Source: an uncultured Eubacteriales bacterium (lineage in GTDB: Bacteria; Bacillota; Clostridia; Oscillospirales; Oscillospiraceae). Taken from it: DNA of 13,442 bases. The position numbers were made by a program, and so were the translations under genes. Positions 6,670 to 13,442 of this stretch are shown here, piece by piece. The first letter of the stretch is position 1; each line of letters begins with the position of its first letter. The stretch covers positions 1 to 13,442 of the forward strand of contig CABVBV010000050.1 of the NCBI GenBank assembly GCA_902496595.1. The letters are read 5' to 3'. Below the pieces are notes generated by a model. The model was not told where the DNA came from. It saw only the letters and a program-made list of their open reading frames with translations, and made no database searches.

Positions 6670-7878
6670 ATGGAACTGACTCTGAGAGACTTTGAAAGGG
6701 CTGCGAAAAGGCTGGAAGGCATAGTACACAAAACCGACCTGGATTACAGCGCGACCTTCAGCTGCATGGCCGGAGGCGAGGTCTGGATGAAATGCGAAAA
6801 CAGGCAGAAGACGGGCTCCTTCAAGATAAGGGGCGCGGCGAACAAGATAGGCGCCCTGGTGGAGCGGGGCGAGGTGAAGGCGGTGGTGGCCTCTTCTGCG
6901 GGCAACCACGCCCAGGGCGTGGCCTACGCCGCGCAGCGGCACGGGCTGCCGGCGACGATAGTGATGCCGAAGGCGGCGCCCATTGCGAAGATACAGGCCA
7001 CGGAGGGCTACGGCGCGAAGGTCGTGCTCTGCGGCGATTGCTATGACGACGCCTTTGACAAGGCCATGGAGATCTGCCGTGAGGAGGAGGCGACCTTCCT
7101 GCACCCCTTCGACGACTATGAGGTCATGGCCGGCCAGGGCACCGTGGGCCTGGAGATACTCAGCCAGCTGCCGACGGTGGACACGGTGGTCGTGCCGGTG
7201 GGCGGAGGCGGGCTGCTCGCGGGCGTCTCCGCCTGCATAAAGCAGGTGAACCCGAGGGTGAAGGTGGTCGGCGTCCAGGCCGAGGGCGCGAACGCCGTGT
7301 TCAGGAGCTTCCACGAGGGAAAGCACGTGGCCTCGGATAAGGTCTCCACCATAGCCGACGGCATCGCGGTCAAGTGTCCCGGAGAGAAGACCGTAGAGGA
7401 GATCATGCAGTTCGCGGACGACATGGTGACGGTGTCGGACAACGACATCTCCGCCGCCATCCTGCTGCTCATGGAGCGCACGAAGCAGATAGTCGAGCCC
7501 TCGGGCGCGAGCTCCGTAGCGGCGGTGCTGGCCGGGAAGGTGGACACTAAGGACAGGAAGACGGTCTGCCTGCTCTCGGGCGGCAACATAGACGTCAGCT
7601 TCATCCACAGGGTCATAGAGCTGGGCCTGGTGTCGCGGCACAGGCGGATAAAGCTCGCGACCACTCTGCCGGACTCGCCGGGCAGCCTCATGCGCCTGCT
7701 GCAGACCGTGGCGGACGCGGGAGCCAACATCATGACGATAAACCACGACAGGCTCTGCCCCACGCTCTCGCCGAGCGAGATACTCGTCCACATCGCCTGT
7801 GAGGTTGGCGGCCAGGAGCATGGCCAGGCGCTGCTTGACAGGCTGGGCGCCGAGGGCTATGCCGTGACAATGGAATAA
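6670..7878 (+). CDS. ilvA: Threonine ammonia-lyase (threonine dehydratase) with C-terminal ACT domain
   Basis: A cytoplasmic PLP enzyme that deaminates L-threonine (and usually L-serine) to 2-oxobutyrate (or pyruvate) plus ammonia. The product feeds isoleucine synthesis or fermentation to propionate. In the 402 residues, the PLP lysine is K52 in GSFKIRGA and the substrate loop is SSAGNHAQG (75-83). The phosphate-binding glycine loop is GGGGLLAG (178-185) and the PLP-ring serine is probably S303 in LLSGGN. An ACT-like regulatory domain fills about 326-402 (LATTLPDSPGSLMRLLQTVA). This is the medium form of about 400 residues with one ACT domain, common in Bacillota. It is shorter than the two-ACT E. 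coli IlvA and longer than TdcB. The start is ATG 6670, 7 bases after GAGGT (6658-6662), and matches the family N-terminus. It is monocistronic, and biosynthetic versus catabolic use cannot be decided here. Confidence 0.95.
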   Translation: MELTLRDFERAAKRLEGIVHKTDLDYSATFSCMAGGEVWMKCENRQKTGSFKIRGAANKIGALVERGEVKAVVASSAGNHAQGVAYAAQRHGLPATIVMPKAAPIAKIQATEGYGAKVVLCGDCYDDAFDKAMEICREEEATFLHPFDDYEVMAGQGTVGLEILSQLPTVDTVVVPVGGGGLLAGVSACIKQVNPRVKVVGVQAEGANAVFRSFHEGKHVASDKVSTIADGIAVKCPGEKTVEEIMQFADDMVTVSDNDISAAILLLMERTKQIVEPSGASSVAAVLAGKVDTKDRKTVCLLSGGNIDVSFIHRVIELGLVSRHRRIKLATTLPDSPGSLMRLLQTVADAGANIMTINHDRLCPTLSPSEILVHIACEVGGQEHGQALLDRLGAEGYAVTME

Positions 7879-7894
7879 TGAAACGGGACAAGGC

Positions 7895-7933
7895 GCCCCG
7901 GCCCGGAGCAAAACAGGGCCGGGGCGGCTTTTT
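7895..7933 (+). terminator. Intrinsic terminator of ilvA
   Basis: A perfect 10-bp GC stem, GCCCCGGCCC (7895-7904) with 7916-7925, has an 11-base loop and is followed by GGC and five T (7929-7933). It starts 16 bases after the ilvA stop. Confidence 0.92.
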
Positions 7934-7947
7934 AATGAGGGTTTAAT
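7931..7947 (+). promoter_or_regulatory. Candidate OmpR-family operator (direct repeat) before the response regulator
   Basis: TTTAAT (7931-7936), GAGGG, TTTAAT (7942-7947) is a perfect 6-base direct repeat with an 11-base period. This is the geometry of PhoB/PhoP/WalR-type operators. It lies 30 bases upstream of the regulator gene and overlaps the end of the ilvA terminator T run. No convincing -35/-10 pair was found in 7934-7970, as expected if the promoter depends on the regulator. Function is inferred from spacing only. Confidence 0.4.
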
Positions 7948-7976
7948 CGAAATGTGCAAAAATACGCTGGGAGGCG

Positions 7977-8657
7977 ATGGAATTGAGGATATTGGTCGTA
8001 GAAGACGAGCGCGACCTCAACCGGATAATATGCAAGAGGCTCGCCGCCGCGGGCTATTCGACCGACGCCTGCTATGACGGCAGGGAGGCCCTGGATTACC
8101 TGGAATCTGCAGACTACGACGCGGCCATCTTCGACGTGATGATGCCGAGGATGGACGGCTTCACGGCGGTCAGGCGGCTGCGGGAGCGGGGCGATTCCAC
8201 CCCGGTGCTGTTTTTGACGGCGAGGGACGCCATTGGCGATAGGGTCGAGGGTCTGGATCTTGGCGCAAACGACTACCTTGTAAAACCCTTTTCCTTCGAC
8301 GAGCTCCTGGCCAGGATACGGGCGATGACCAGGAAGGCCACGGGCAGCGTGACAAACGTCTTCACCTGCGGCGACCTCACCCTGGACTGCTCTTCTCATA
8401 GGGTCACCAGAGCCGGGAAAGGCATAGAGCTCTCGGCAAAAGAATTTGCCGTGCTCGAGTTCATGATACGCAACAAGGGCAGCGTCCTCTCCAGAGAGGC
8501 AATAGAAAACAACGTCTGGAGCTATGACTGGGAGGGCGGCACCAACGTCGTGGACGTGTACATGAGCTATCTCAGGCGCAAGCTCGACGCCGACTTCGAC
8601 AAGAAGCTCATTCACACCGTGCGCGGCGTGGGCTGGGTGCTGAGGGACGAGGCATGA
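7977..8657 (+). CDS. OmpR/PhoB-family response regulator
   Basis: A DNA-binding response regulator of 226 residues, partner of the histidine kinase that follows. The receiver domain (1-115) has the acidic pocket E9/D10, phospho-acceptor D53 (FDVMMPRMDG), switch T81 (FLTARDA) and conserved K103 (LVKPF). The C-terminal winged-helix domain (about 130-223) shows LSAKEFAVLEFMIRNKG, VDVYMSYLRRKLD and IHTVRGVGWVL. The stop overlaps the kinase start by 4 bases (ATGA), so the two are co-translated. GGGAGG (7969-7974) is 2 bases from ATG 7977 but 8 bases from an in-frame TTG at 7983. Starting at TTG would give MRILVVEDE, the usual OmpR-family N-terminus, so the true start may be 7983. The repeat at 7931-7947 may mediate autoregulation. 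The target genes are unknown. Confidence 0.95.
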   Translation: MELRILVVEDERDLNRIICKRLAAAGYSTDACYDGREALDYLESADYDAAIFDVMMPRMDGFTAVRRLRERGDSTPVLFLTARDAIGDRVEGLDLGANDYLVKPFSFDELLARIRAMTRKATGSVTNVFTCGDLTLDCSSHRVTRAGKGIELSAKEFAVLEFMIRNKGSVLSREAIENNVWSYDWEGGTNVVDVYMSYLRRKLDADFDKKLIHTVRGVGWVLRDEA

Positions 8658-10000
8658 GATTCATAACGATTAAGACCCGGGTCACGATCTACTTCACGCT
8701 CATGATGATGCTGGTCGTGGCGCTGGTGCTGATCTTCATGCTGATCGTCGGCAACAGAGTCATCACAAACAACGCCGAGGCCACGCTGCTCGACGTCGTA
8801 CATGACAACATAGACGACGTGGAGTATAAGGACGGCTACCTTGACCTCGACGAACTCAACCTCTACCGTCACAACGTCTACGTCCTGGTGTACGACGAGG
8901 ACGAGCAGCTCATAGGAGGCAGCGGGCTGAGGCACTTCGAGGGCGACGACCTGTTTTTGAACGGGCAGACGCGGGAGATAGACATAGAAGGGGACGGGTA
9001 CCTGGTCTACGACCTCTATGTCCAGAACCCGCAGGGCGACGTGTGGCTGCGGGGCATCACCTCTACGGACAACTCTTTCTCGGCGGTGCGGGTCATCGTC
9101 ATCCTGTCGCTGGTGCTGTTTCCGATACTGGTGCTGCTGACAGCCATAGTGGGCTGGCTCATAGCGCGTCGCGCCTTCAAGCCGGTGCGGCAGATAACTG
9201 ACACGGTGGACGCCATCTCCGACGGCTCCGACCTCTCGGCGCGCATCGGCCTCAAGCGCGGCAGAGACGAGATACACAGGCTCGCCGCGACCTTCGACCG
9301 GATGTTCGACCGGCTGGAACATTCGTTCGACGTGGAGAAGCGCTTTGCCTCGGATGCCTCGCACGAACTGCGCACACCCATCGCGGTGATAATTGCGGAA
9401 TGCGAATACGCGAGGCAGAATGCGAAGACCGTGGAGGACTACGAGGAATCCATGGAGGTCGTAGAGCGGCAGGCTCGGAAGATGTCGGCTCTCATAAACC
9501 AGCTGCTGAACATCACGCGCATGGATCAGGGTACGCACAAGATACTGCTAGAGCGGGCCAACTTCTCCGAGCTCACAGAAGTCGTGTGCGACGAGGCCGC
9601 GACCGCCTCCGGCCGTGATGTGCAGCTGGAAAAGGACATAGCTCCCGGCATATACGCGAACATGGACGTCGGGCTCATGTCCAGGCTGGTGCAGAACCTC
9701 GTGGAAAACGCCTTCAAATACACCGCCGAAGGAGGCAAAGTGCGCGTAAGCCTCAGCTCCCGAAACGGCAGGCTGACACTCTCCGTCTCCGACAACGGCA
9801 TCGGAATAGATAAGAAAGACCTTCCCCACATCTGGGAGCGCTTCTGGCAGGCAGACAGTTCCAGAGGCGTGGACAGGGGCTCCGGCCTGGGCCTGTCCAT
9901 GGTAAAGCAGATCTCAGACGCGCACGGCGGTAAACTCAGCGTAGAGAGCAAACCGGGAGTCGGCAGCACCTTCTCGTACAGCATGGATTGTAGTAACTAA
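8654..10000 (+). CDS. Membrane sensor histidine kinase (HAMP, HisKA, HATPase)
   Basis: This is the cognate sensor of the upstream regulator, 448 residues. TM1 is at about 12-33, an extracytoplasmic region at about 34-143 and TM2 at about 145-171. A HAMP linker follows to about 225 (KPVRQITDTVDAIS). The dimerisation/phosphoacceptor domain holds H237 in FASDASHELRTPIAVI. The ATPase domain has the N-box NLVENAFKYT (about 348-357), DNGIGI (380-385), an F-box region (IWERFWQ) and the G2 box GSGLGLS (409-415). All catalytic boxes are intact. The sensor region is strikingly acidic: 21 Asp/Glu against 5 Lys/Arg over residues 50-134. This suggests that a cation or cationic compound is sensed, but no known sensor fold is recognised. 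GAGGG 7 bases upstream of the ATG gives its own ribosome binding site within the regulator gene. Confidence 0.95.
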   Translation: MRFITIKTRVTIYFTLMMMLVVALVLIFMLIVGNRVITNNAEATLLDVVHDNIDDVEYKDGYLDLDELNLYRHNVYVLVYDEDEQLIGGSGLRHFEGDDLFLNGQTREIDIEGDGYLVYDLYVQNPQGDVWLRGITSTDNSFSAVRVIVILSLVLFPILVLLTAIVGWLIARRAFKPVRQITDTVDAISDGSDLSARIGLKRGRDEIHRLAATFDRMFDRLEHSFDVEKRFASDASHELRTPIAVIIAECEYARQNAKTVEDYEESMEVVERQARKMSALINQLLNITRMDQGTHKILLERANFSELTEVVCDEAATASGRDVQLEKDIAPGIYANMDVGLMSRLVQNLVENAFKYTAEGGKVRVSLSSRNGRLTLSVSDNGIGIDKKDLPHIWERFWQADSSRGVDRGSGLGLSMVKQISDAHGGKLSVESKPGVGSTFSYSMDCSN

Positions 10001-10031
10001 AAATTCTTTTGTTCTTATAGTTTCTTTAGCG

Positions 10032-10060
10032 TTGACAAAGCGGCTGGATGGTCGTATAAT
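10032..10060 (+). promoter_or_regulatory. Perfect-consensus SigA promoter of the SGNH hydrolase gene
   Basis: TTGACA (10032-10037), 17 bases of spacer and TATAAT (10055-10060) match consensus at all 12 positions. The 30 bases upstream (10001-10030) are AT-rich with three TTCTT blocks, like an UP element. The transcript should start near 10067, which places the in-frame ATG at 10067 at the transcript end and supports the start at 10097. No terminator separates the kinase gene from this promoter. Confidence 0.88.
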
Positions 10061-10096
10061 GCAGACATGGAAGATGAGGAAAGCGAGGTTTGCAAC

Positions 10097-10783
10097 ATGA
10101 GTAATCCAATCTGCATAATAGGCGACTCCATAACCGGAGGTGTTGTGTATCTTTCTGACTGCGCGAAGTACACGCACTGGAAGGACTCCTTTGTGAACCT
10201 GCTCGGCAGCTCTCTGGACTCCGAGCTCAAGAACCACTCGAAGTTCGGCTGCACCTCGACGGCGGCGCTGAAGAGGCTGGAGCGCTATTCAAAGGACATA
10301 TCCGCCTGCCCCACGACGCTCGTGATGCTGGGCGGCAACGACTCCGACTTCGACTGGCCGGCGGTCTCTGCGGAGCCGGAGGCGGCGCACGACTGCAACA
10401 CGCCCATTGAGAAGTTCACCGAGTATTACAACAAGGTGCTTGACGGCATCATCGCCCTGGGCAGCAAGCCCGTGGTGATAAACCTCATCCCCGTCTACGG
10501 CAAGCGCTACTTTGACTGGTTTTCGCGCAAGCTGGATCCGAAGGCGCTGATGAAGTTCCTTGGCTCGACGGAGAGCATTGAACACTGGAACGAGATGTAC
10601 AACCTTGCAGTGATGCGCATAGCCGCAAAGCGCTGCCTGCCGATGCTGGACGTGCGCAGCGCGTTCCTCGCGAAGCGGAACTTTGAAGGGCTCTTCAGCG
10701 AGGACGGCATACATCCGAGTCCCGAGGGGCACAGGAAGATGTTTGAATATGTTCTCCCTCAGGCACGGCCGGTCTTGCTCTGA
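10097..10783 (+). CDS. SGNH/GDSL-family hydrolase, cytoplasmic
   Basis: A predicted esterase, lipase or deacetylase of the SGNH fold, 228 residues. Block I is GDSIT with nucleophile S11, block II glycine is probably G51, block III is GGND with N81, and block V is DGIHPSPEGH with D203 and H206. All four name-giving residues are therefore present. There is no signal peptide or membrane segment, so it should act in the cytosol, unlike many secreted relatives. The substrate cannot be deduced. The start is ATG 10097, 7 bases after GAGGT. An earlier ATG at 10067 lies at the predicted transcription start. The gene has its own very strong promoter (10032-10060) and a terminator at 10819-10857, so it is a separate unit from the two-component pair upstream. 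Confidence 0.87.
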   Translation: MSNPICIIGDSITGGVVYLSDCAKYTHWKDSFVNLLGSSLDSELKNHSKFGCTSTAALKRLERYSKDISACPTTLVMLGGNDSDFDWPAVSAEPEAAHDCNTPIEKFTEYYNKVLDGIIALGSKPVVINLIPVYGKRYFDWFSRKLDPKALMKFLGSTESIEHWNEMYNLAVMRIAAKRCLPMLDVRSAFLAKRNFEGLFSEDGIHPSPEGHRKMFEYVLPQARPVLL

Positions 10784-10818
10784 GCTTTGAATAATGGCAT
10801 AAGTATACAGCAATATGC

Positions 10819-10857
10819 AAACGTCCCGCGCATCCGAATCGATGCGCGGGACGTTTT
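10819..10857. terminator. Intrinsic terminator between the SGNH hydrolase and the M56 gene
   Basis: A perfect 15-bp stem, AAACGTCCCGCGCAT (10819-10833) with 10842-10856, has an 8-base loop and is followed by TTTT ATC on the plus strand. On the minus strand the tail is TTTGCATATT, so it may also end the converging M56 gene (stop at 10914). No gene is seen in 10784-10913. Confidence 0.88.
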
Positions 10858-10913
10858 ATCTGCCGTGACAGGTTTCCGGGCGAAAGCGGACAGCTCTTAT
10901 ATTGGTTTTGGAT

Positions 10914-13442
10914 TCATGTCATCTCACGGCGCTCTATGCTCACGACGCGCAGGCCGCCGTCCAGGTTGAACACGATGCTGACGCCGGAGTCGAAGAGCAG
11001 GATCGTGCCGCCGCCTTCAGAGAGGCTCATCCTGCCGAAGCTGCCGTAGAACAGGCCGCAGCCGTAGAAGACCGCGCCGCCCTCGCCGCCCGCCGCCTCC
11101 AGCAGCGCTTCAAAGCTGCCATATCGGTTCGGGAAGCGCGAGATCACCTCCTGCGCGGTGCAGCCCGGCTCTATCCCTCGCAGCTGCGGAGCCAGCTCCG
11201 GGTCGGAGCTCTGGTAGAAGCTCACCAAATAGGGCTCCGTGCCGAGCCCGCTGACGACGGTCTGCGGGAAGGTCATGCTCCAGTACAAGCCGCTGTTCTG
11301 GCGCTCGTCCGGCAGGCCGAGGGCCTCGAATATCTCACAGGGCCTCGCATAGGTCGGGATGGGCAGTTCCTCTTCGCCCGAGAAATAGGGCAGGCCGCGC
11401 AAAAGCTCCTCGTATTCCGAAAGCCTGCGCTCCCGGAAGTCCACGGGCAGGTAGATGTTGTAGGCGAGTCCGCCCGGGCCGTCGGAGGGTATGAAGGGCC
11501 GCTTCGGATCCGTGAAGTCGTACTCGCTCCCGGAGAAGCCCAGGTACTCGAAGCTCGCGCCGCCGTCAGTGAGGCTCAGCCTGCCGTTCAGCTCCCGGCT
11601 CCAGGCCCGGGCCGTGAAACTCCCGTCCGCCTGCGCCGTGCCGCTCACTGTGACGGCGCTGAGGCTGCCCGCGGCGTACGGGTCGCCCGTCTCGCCCCAG
11701 CCCTCGCTGAACCGTAGCGTGAAGTCCAGCGTCCCATCCGGCTGTTCCTCAGTCATAAGCAGCGCGAAGGCGTCCTCGCCGAAGCCCTCTGCCGTGTAGA
11801 GCCGCCGGCCCTCTGCGGCGAGCTGCCGCAGCTCGGCTTCGACGCTGTCCGCGTCCCTGTCCGTCCTGAAGGCCAGCTGCAGCGCCGTGTCGGCCCGCTC
11901 GCTCGCGGTCAAGTCCTCCCAGGCCCGGGCCAGCTGCTCCGGCGCGGCCAGATAGAGCCCGTAGAGCTCCTCCGTATACGCCTCGGCATAGGCCCCGTCG
12001 AGCCCGAGCCGCGCACCCAGGAACTTTGCCGCGGCCGCCTCGTCCGCCTGCGCCGCCTCGCCCAGCTCGTGCATTAGCGAAAGCGTACCCATGGCGCTGT
12101 AATACTTCGACCAGTCCAGGTATGAAAGCAGGGGCGAGTCCAAAAGCTCCGACGCCGTCAGGCGCGAGATCGGCTCGAGCGCGAACCAGGAGCAGAGCGC
12201 CGAGTCCGACTCAGCCGGGTACATATAATAGCGCCCCTCGGATTGCCAGGCCGGGCAGCCGTCCTGCGCCATGCCGAGCGTCAGTGCTTCCCCGTTCTCC
12301 AGCTCCAGCTCGAGGTACATATCAAAGCCGCAGGAACCGGGGCAGGCCGGCTCAGAGGCGGCCAGCAGCGCCTCTATCTGCCCGAGCGCGTCCTCGTCTG
12401 TAATCGTGTAGTCGCCGCCGAAGAAGTTCCGAAGCGTAGCGGAGACAAGGCCGCTTATCTCGCCCGGCTCTGCCGCCGCGCCGAGCCCCATGGCAGCCAG
12501 CGAGCTGTCCACATACTCACGCAGGGCTGCGGCGGCCTCGGCCGGGATAATGTACCAGGCCCCTGTCGTCGTCGCCATACCGCCGTCCGTGAGGAAGGCC
12601 CAGTAATAGCCCTCCGCGTCCAGGACGCCCAGCCCGAGCCGCTGTACGCCGGGCTCGATGGATGCCCCGGCGTCCGCGCCGTCCATGGCCGCCTCGAAGA
12701 GCGCTGCGAGCTCCGTCTGATCCTCCGGCGCCCAGAAGCACAGCTCGCCGCCCGCCTCTGTGGGCGAGACGAAGATGTTCGGTACGCCCTCGGCAGGCTC
12801 TGCCGTAAACTCCCCGAAGCCTTCGGGCTCGTCCGTCGCGTCGGGGCCGCTCGGCCCCGGCTCCTCAGTCTCTCCGCCGGAGAAGGCGCAGGCCGCGCAG
12901 AATATGCACAGTGCGACGGCCAGCACCGCCGGGACGACCAGCCTTTTCCTCCCACGGGCGATGGCGAGGATACGGGCTTTGAGCTCGCGCTTCCCGGAGC
13001 CCAGCGGGCTGCCCACCCGAAGGAGCTCCGCCGGGCCCGGCTTCGAGGCCAGGGAGATGAGCGTCTCGCCGTAGGCGCTGCGCTCTCCTTCGCCCAGACG
13101 CGAGAGCGCAGCTTCGTCGCAGGCCAGCTCGCAGTCCGTGCGTGAGAGCGCCGCCGCGAGCCAGACCAGCGGATCCCACCAGTATACGGCCAGGCAAACC
13201 GAACGCAAAAGCGCCCAAATGTGGTCGAGCTGCCGGTAGTGGCAGTCTTCGTGCAGGAGTATGTGCTCCAGATGCCCCCTGTCGGATGCGCTGAAATATA
13301 TTGCGGGCCTCACTAGTCCGAAGATGCAGGGAGAGGCGACGGCGTCGCACTCATAGGCCCTCAGCCCGGCCCCGGAGCGCCCGGCGGGCCTGCGCGAGCT
13401 GCGCAGGCGCAGGTAAAAGCCCAGGTTTAGTGCGGCAAACAG
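10914..13442 (-). CDS. BlaR1/MecR1-type M56 sensor metallopeptidase with large ectodomain (5' end missing)
   Basis: A membrane zinc peptidase of the antirepressor type, which in BlaR1/MecR1 senses an outside signal and inactivates a BlaI/MecI repressor. The frame is open to the right edge and 842 residues are visible. Numbering is from the edge. M56 features include SPCIFGLVRPAIYF, zinc motif HEDCH (64-68) in ILLHEDCHYRQLDHIW, the hydrophobic stretch with YWWDPLVWLAAAL, and CELACDEAAL with a probable third ligand, E105. A membrane segment follows at about 167-186, ending in a Cys-rich run (CIFCAACAFSGG). About 655 ectodomain residues lie beyond, acidic and Ala-rich, with two similar segments (about 240-311 and 349-420). 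A last segment has GIEPGCTAQEVISRFPNRYG. No SxxK/KTG penicillin-binding motifs are seen, so beta-lactam sensing is unlikely. A repressor gene would be expected just to the right. Confidence 0.85.
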   Translation of the reverse strand: MFAALNLGFYLRLRSSRRPAGRSGAGLRAYECDAVASPCIFGLVRPAIYFSASDRGHLEHILLHEDCHYRQLDHIWALLRSVCLAVYWWDPLVWLAAALSRTDCELACDEAALSRLGEGERSAYGETLISLASKPGPAELLRVGSPLGSGKRELKARILAIARGRKRLVVPAVLAVALCIFCAACAFSGGETEEPGPSGPDATDEPEGFGEFTAEPAEGVPNIFVSPTEAGGELCFWAPEDQTELAALFEAAMDGADAGASIEPGVQRLGLGVLDAEGYYWAFLTDGGMATTTGAWYIIPAEAAAALREYVDSSLAAMGLGAAAEPGEISGLVSATLRNFFGGDYTITDEDALGQIEALLAASEPACPGSCGFDMYLELELENGEALTLGMAQDGCPAWQSEGRYYMYPAESDSALCSWFALEPISRLTASELLDSPLLSYLDWSKYYSAMGTLSLMHELGEAAQADEAAAAKFLGARLGLDGAYAEAYTEELYGLYLAAPEQLARAWEDLTASERADTALQLAFRTDRDADSVEAELRQLAAEGRRLYTAEGFGEDAFALLMTEEQPDGTLDFTLRFSEGWGETGDPYAAGSLSAVTVSGTAQADGSFTARAWSRELNGRLSLTDGGASFEYLGFSGSEYDFTDPKRPFIPSDGPGGLAYNIYLPVDFRERRLSEYEELLRGLPYFSGEEELPIPTYARPCEIFEALGLPDERQNSGLYWSMTFPQTVVSGLGTEPYLVSFYQSSDPELAPQLRGIEPGCTAQEVISRFPNRYGSFEALLEAAGGEGGAVFYGCGLFYGSFGRMSLSEGGGTILLFDSGVSIVFNLDGGLRVVSIERREMT
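12183..12725 (-). repeat. Two-copy domain repeat inside the M56 ectodomain
   Basis: Copy 1 (12510-12725) and copy 2 (12183-12398) encode segments of about 72 residues with the same pattern: an acidic helix with L-x-x-L, a strand of L-x-L/V residues (LGLGVLD against LELELEN) and a Y-I/M-x-P-A-E ending (YIIPAEAAAALREY against YMYPAESDSALCSW). The similarity is seen by eye at protein level only; the DNA has diverged. Confidence 0.5.

Noticed and set aside
6451..7959. Long minus-strand open frame (502 codons) opposite ilvA
   Set aside because: It is a mirror of the ilvA codon pattern. Its translation is His/Arg/Gly-rich without motifs, and it spans the ilvA promoter, the terminator and the start of the orphan gene.
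10902..11717. Plus-strand open frame of 271 codons opposite the M56 gene
   Set aside because: It has an Ala/Arg/Glu-rich low-complexity translation, no ribosome binding site of note, and lies inside a coding region with a clear protein-family assignment on the other strand.
10914..13442. M56 gene as a true beta-lactam sensor (blaR1/mecR1)
   Set aside because: No SxxK, SxN or KTG motif is found in the ectodomain, and its length and repeated layout differ from the penicillin-binding sensor domain.

Overview
The window reads as an ordinary chromosomal stretch of a GC-rich anaerobic Bacillota (Clostridia, probably a gut or fermentative lineage). The evidence is GGAGG-type ribosome binding sites, SigA-type promoters, a butyryl-CoA:acetate-type CoA-transferase, a long M56 sensor peptidase and an orphan phage-type protein of a kind I associate with clostridial prophages. 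Ile ATA and Arg AGG codons are common despite the high GC. I cannot name a genus. I see no rRNA, tRNA, CRISPR array, transposase or origin.

Left part (1-3700): the 3' end of a polar amino acid ABC transporter ATPase (+) converges on a cardiolipin synthase gene (-) across a shared bidirectional terminator. The cardiolipin synthase promoter lies back-to-back with the promoter of a 444-residue acetyl-CoA hydrolase/transferase family CoA-transferase (+).

Middle (3700-7930): the CoA-transferase converges, across another bidirectional hairpin, on a long family III (CaiB/BaiF/Frc) CoA-transferase-like gene (-). In this second gene the two halves of the fold appear in swapped order. Next comes an orphan Ala/Gln-rich coiled-coil protein (-) that looks like a phage structural-module gene, with its own promoter and terminator. 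It is divergent from threonine ammonia-lyase ilvA (+), which has a clear promoter and a strong terminator.

Right part (7930-13442): an OmpR-type response regulator and its histidine kinase overlap by 4 bases. They are preceded by a TTTAAT-N5-TTTAAT direct repeat that could be an OmpR-family operator. Then comes a cytoplasmic SGNH hydrolase behind a perfect-consensus promoter. A BlaR1/MecR1-like M56 metallopeptidase with a very large, non-penicillin-binding ectodomain (-) runs off the right edge.

Taken together, the metabolic genes fit amino acid uptake, threonine deamination to 2-oxobutyrate and CoA shuffling between acids. The rest covers envelope lipid synthesis and envelope sensing. Nearly every gene is its own transcription unit; only the regulator/kinase pair is clearly an operon. 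I do not see a coherent new multi-gene system. The most unusual items are the permuted CoA-transferase, the orphan phage-type gene and the repeated-domain ectodomain of the M56 protein.
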